Assembly: GCA_024636425.1 (NCBI GenBank)
Contig: JAGXHB010000190.1
Coordinates: forward strand, 1-6,171
DNA length: 6,171 bases
From: Roseobacter sp.
GTDB lineage: Bacteria; Pseudomonadota; Alphaproteobacteria; Rhodobacterales; Rhodobacteraceae
Direction of reading: 5' to 3'
A program made the position numbers and the translations under genes. This document shows, one piece after another, positions 5,816 through 6,171 of the stretch. The first letter of the stretch is position 1, and each line of letters opens with the position of its first letter. The notes under the pieces are model-generated. The model did not search any database. It saw only the letters and a program-made list of their open reading frames with translations, and was not told the origin of the DNA.

Positions 5816-6171
5816 GCAGGCTGGTTCATCTCTCCGACCTGCATTTTGGGAAGGATAGGCCTGACCTGCTGCGCCCGCTTATCGACTGCGTCAATGAGCT
5901 GAACGCGGATCTCGTTGCTATTTCGGGTGACTTCACACAGCGGGCCCGTGAGAGCCAGTTCAAAGAGGCGCATGATTTTATTCAGGCATTAAAAGCGCCT
6001 GTGTTGGGTGTTCCGGGCAATCACGATGTGTCCCTGCACCGACCTTTCAAGCGGTTCTTCATGCCGTGGCGATCCTACAAGAAGTGGATCAACAAGGATC
6101 TGACGCCAACCTTCGAGAATGAGAAGATGATCGTAGTGGGCGTCAATTCGGTTGATCGCTTCTCGTGGCAA
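5812..6171 (+). CDS. Calcineurin-like metallophosphoesterase (C-terminal part outside window)
   Basis: Calcineurin-like phosphoesterases use two metal ions to hydrolyse phosphomono- or diesters; substrates range from cyclic nucleotides to nucleic acids and lipid head groups. The GTG at 5812 begins MSRLVHLSDLHFGKD, and 120 codons are visible with no stop before the window ends. Metal-binding motifs appear in the standard order: DLH (Asp9, His11), GD (Gly39-Asp40) and GNHD (Asn70, His71, Asp72). The later histidine motifs (GHxH region) would lie beyond the window. The short N-terminus shows no signal peptide, so it is probably cytoplasmic. Start choice: GTGA overlaps the kinase stop and AGAGG (5800-5804) lies 7 nt upstream. 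The layout resembles Icc/CpdA-like proteins (usually about 270-300 aa), but a specific cyclic-AMP function should not be assumed. Confidence 0.9.
   Translation, partial: MSRLVHLSDLHFGKDRPDLLRPLIDCVNELNADLVAISGDFTQRARESQFKEAHDFIQALKAPVLGVPGNHDVSLHRPFKRFFMPWRSYKKWINKDLTPTFENEKMIVVGVNSVDRFSWQ

Overview
The window looks like chromosomal core-genome DNA from an alphaproteobacterium, most likely a marine member of the Rhodobacterales (Roseobacter type). This is inferred from the protein sequences: the SecA wording (QGNIS near the Walker A motif, DEDDQVYR, NARQHEQEAQIVADAG), the ArgJ C-terminus, the acidic exported parvulin, and the secA / peptidyl-prolyl isomerase / argJ / mutT order. Third codon positions are clearly GC-rich. 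I see no insertion sequence, phage gene, tRNA, rRNA or CRISPR array.

Layout. Positions 1912 to 1 (minus strand) carry the first 637 codons of secA; the 3' end lies outside the window. A 176-bp divergent intergenic region (1913-2088) holds a candidate secA promoter and two nearly concentric inverted repeats. On the plus strand follow an exported parvulin-type peptidyl-prolyl isomerase (2089-2937), argJ (2941-4167) and mutT (4164-4562). They are packed with a 3-nt gap and a 4-nt overlap, so they are probably one operon. Positions 4563-4894 contain no large gene, but they include a convincing 46-codon small gene (4686-4826) behind a very strong ribosome binding site. A lipid/diacylglycerol-kinase family gene (4895-5815) and a metallophosphoesterase (5812 to the window end, truncated) follow, again joined by a 4-nt overlap.

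How the genes relate. SecA drives proteins through the SecYEG channel, and the parvulin next to it has a Sec signal peptide and would assist folding of exported proteins in the periplasm, so the divergent pair makes functional sense. ArgJ (arginine biosynthesis) and MutT (nucleotide-pool sanitation) are housekeeping passengers in the parvulin operon. The lipid kinase and phosphoesterase may act in one lipid-phosphate or signalling process, but this rests only on gene coupling.

I found no unprecedented multi-gene system. The items most worth a second look are the 46-aa small protein, the nested inverted repeat over the candidate secA promoter, the coupled kinase/phosphoesterase pair, and an unusual glutamine just before the SecA Walker A loop.
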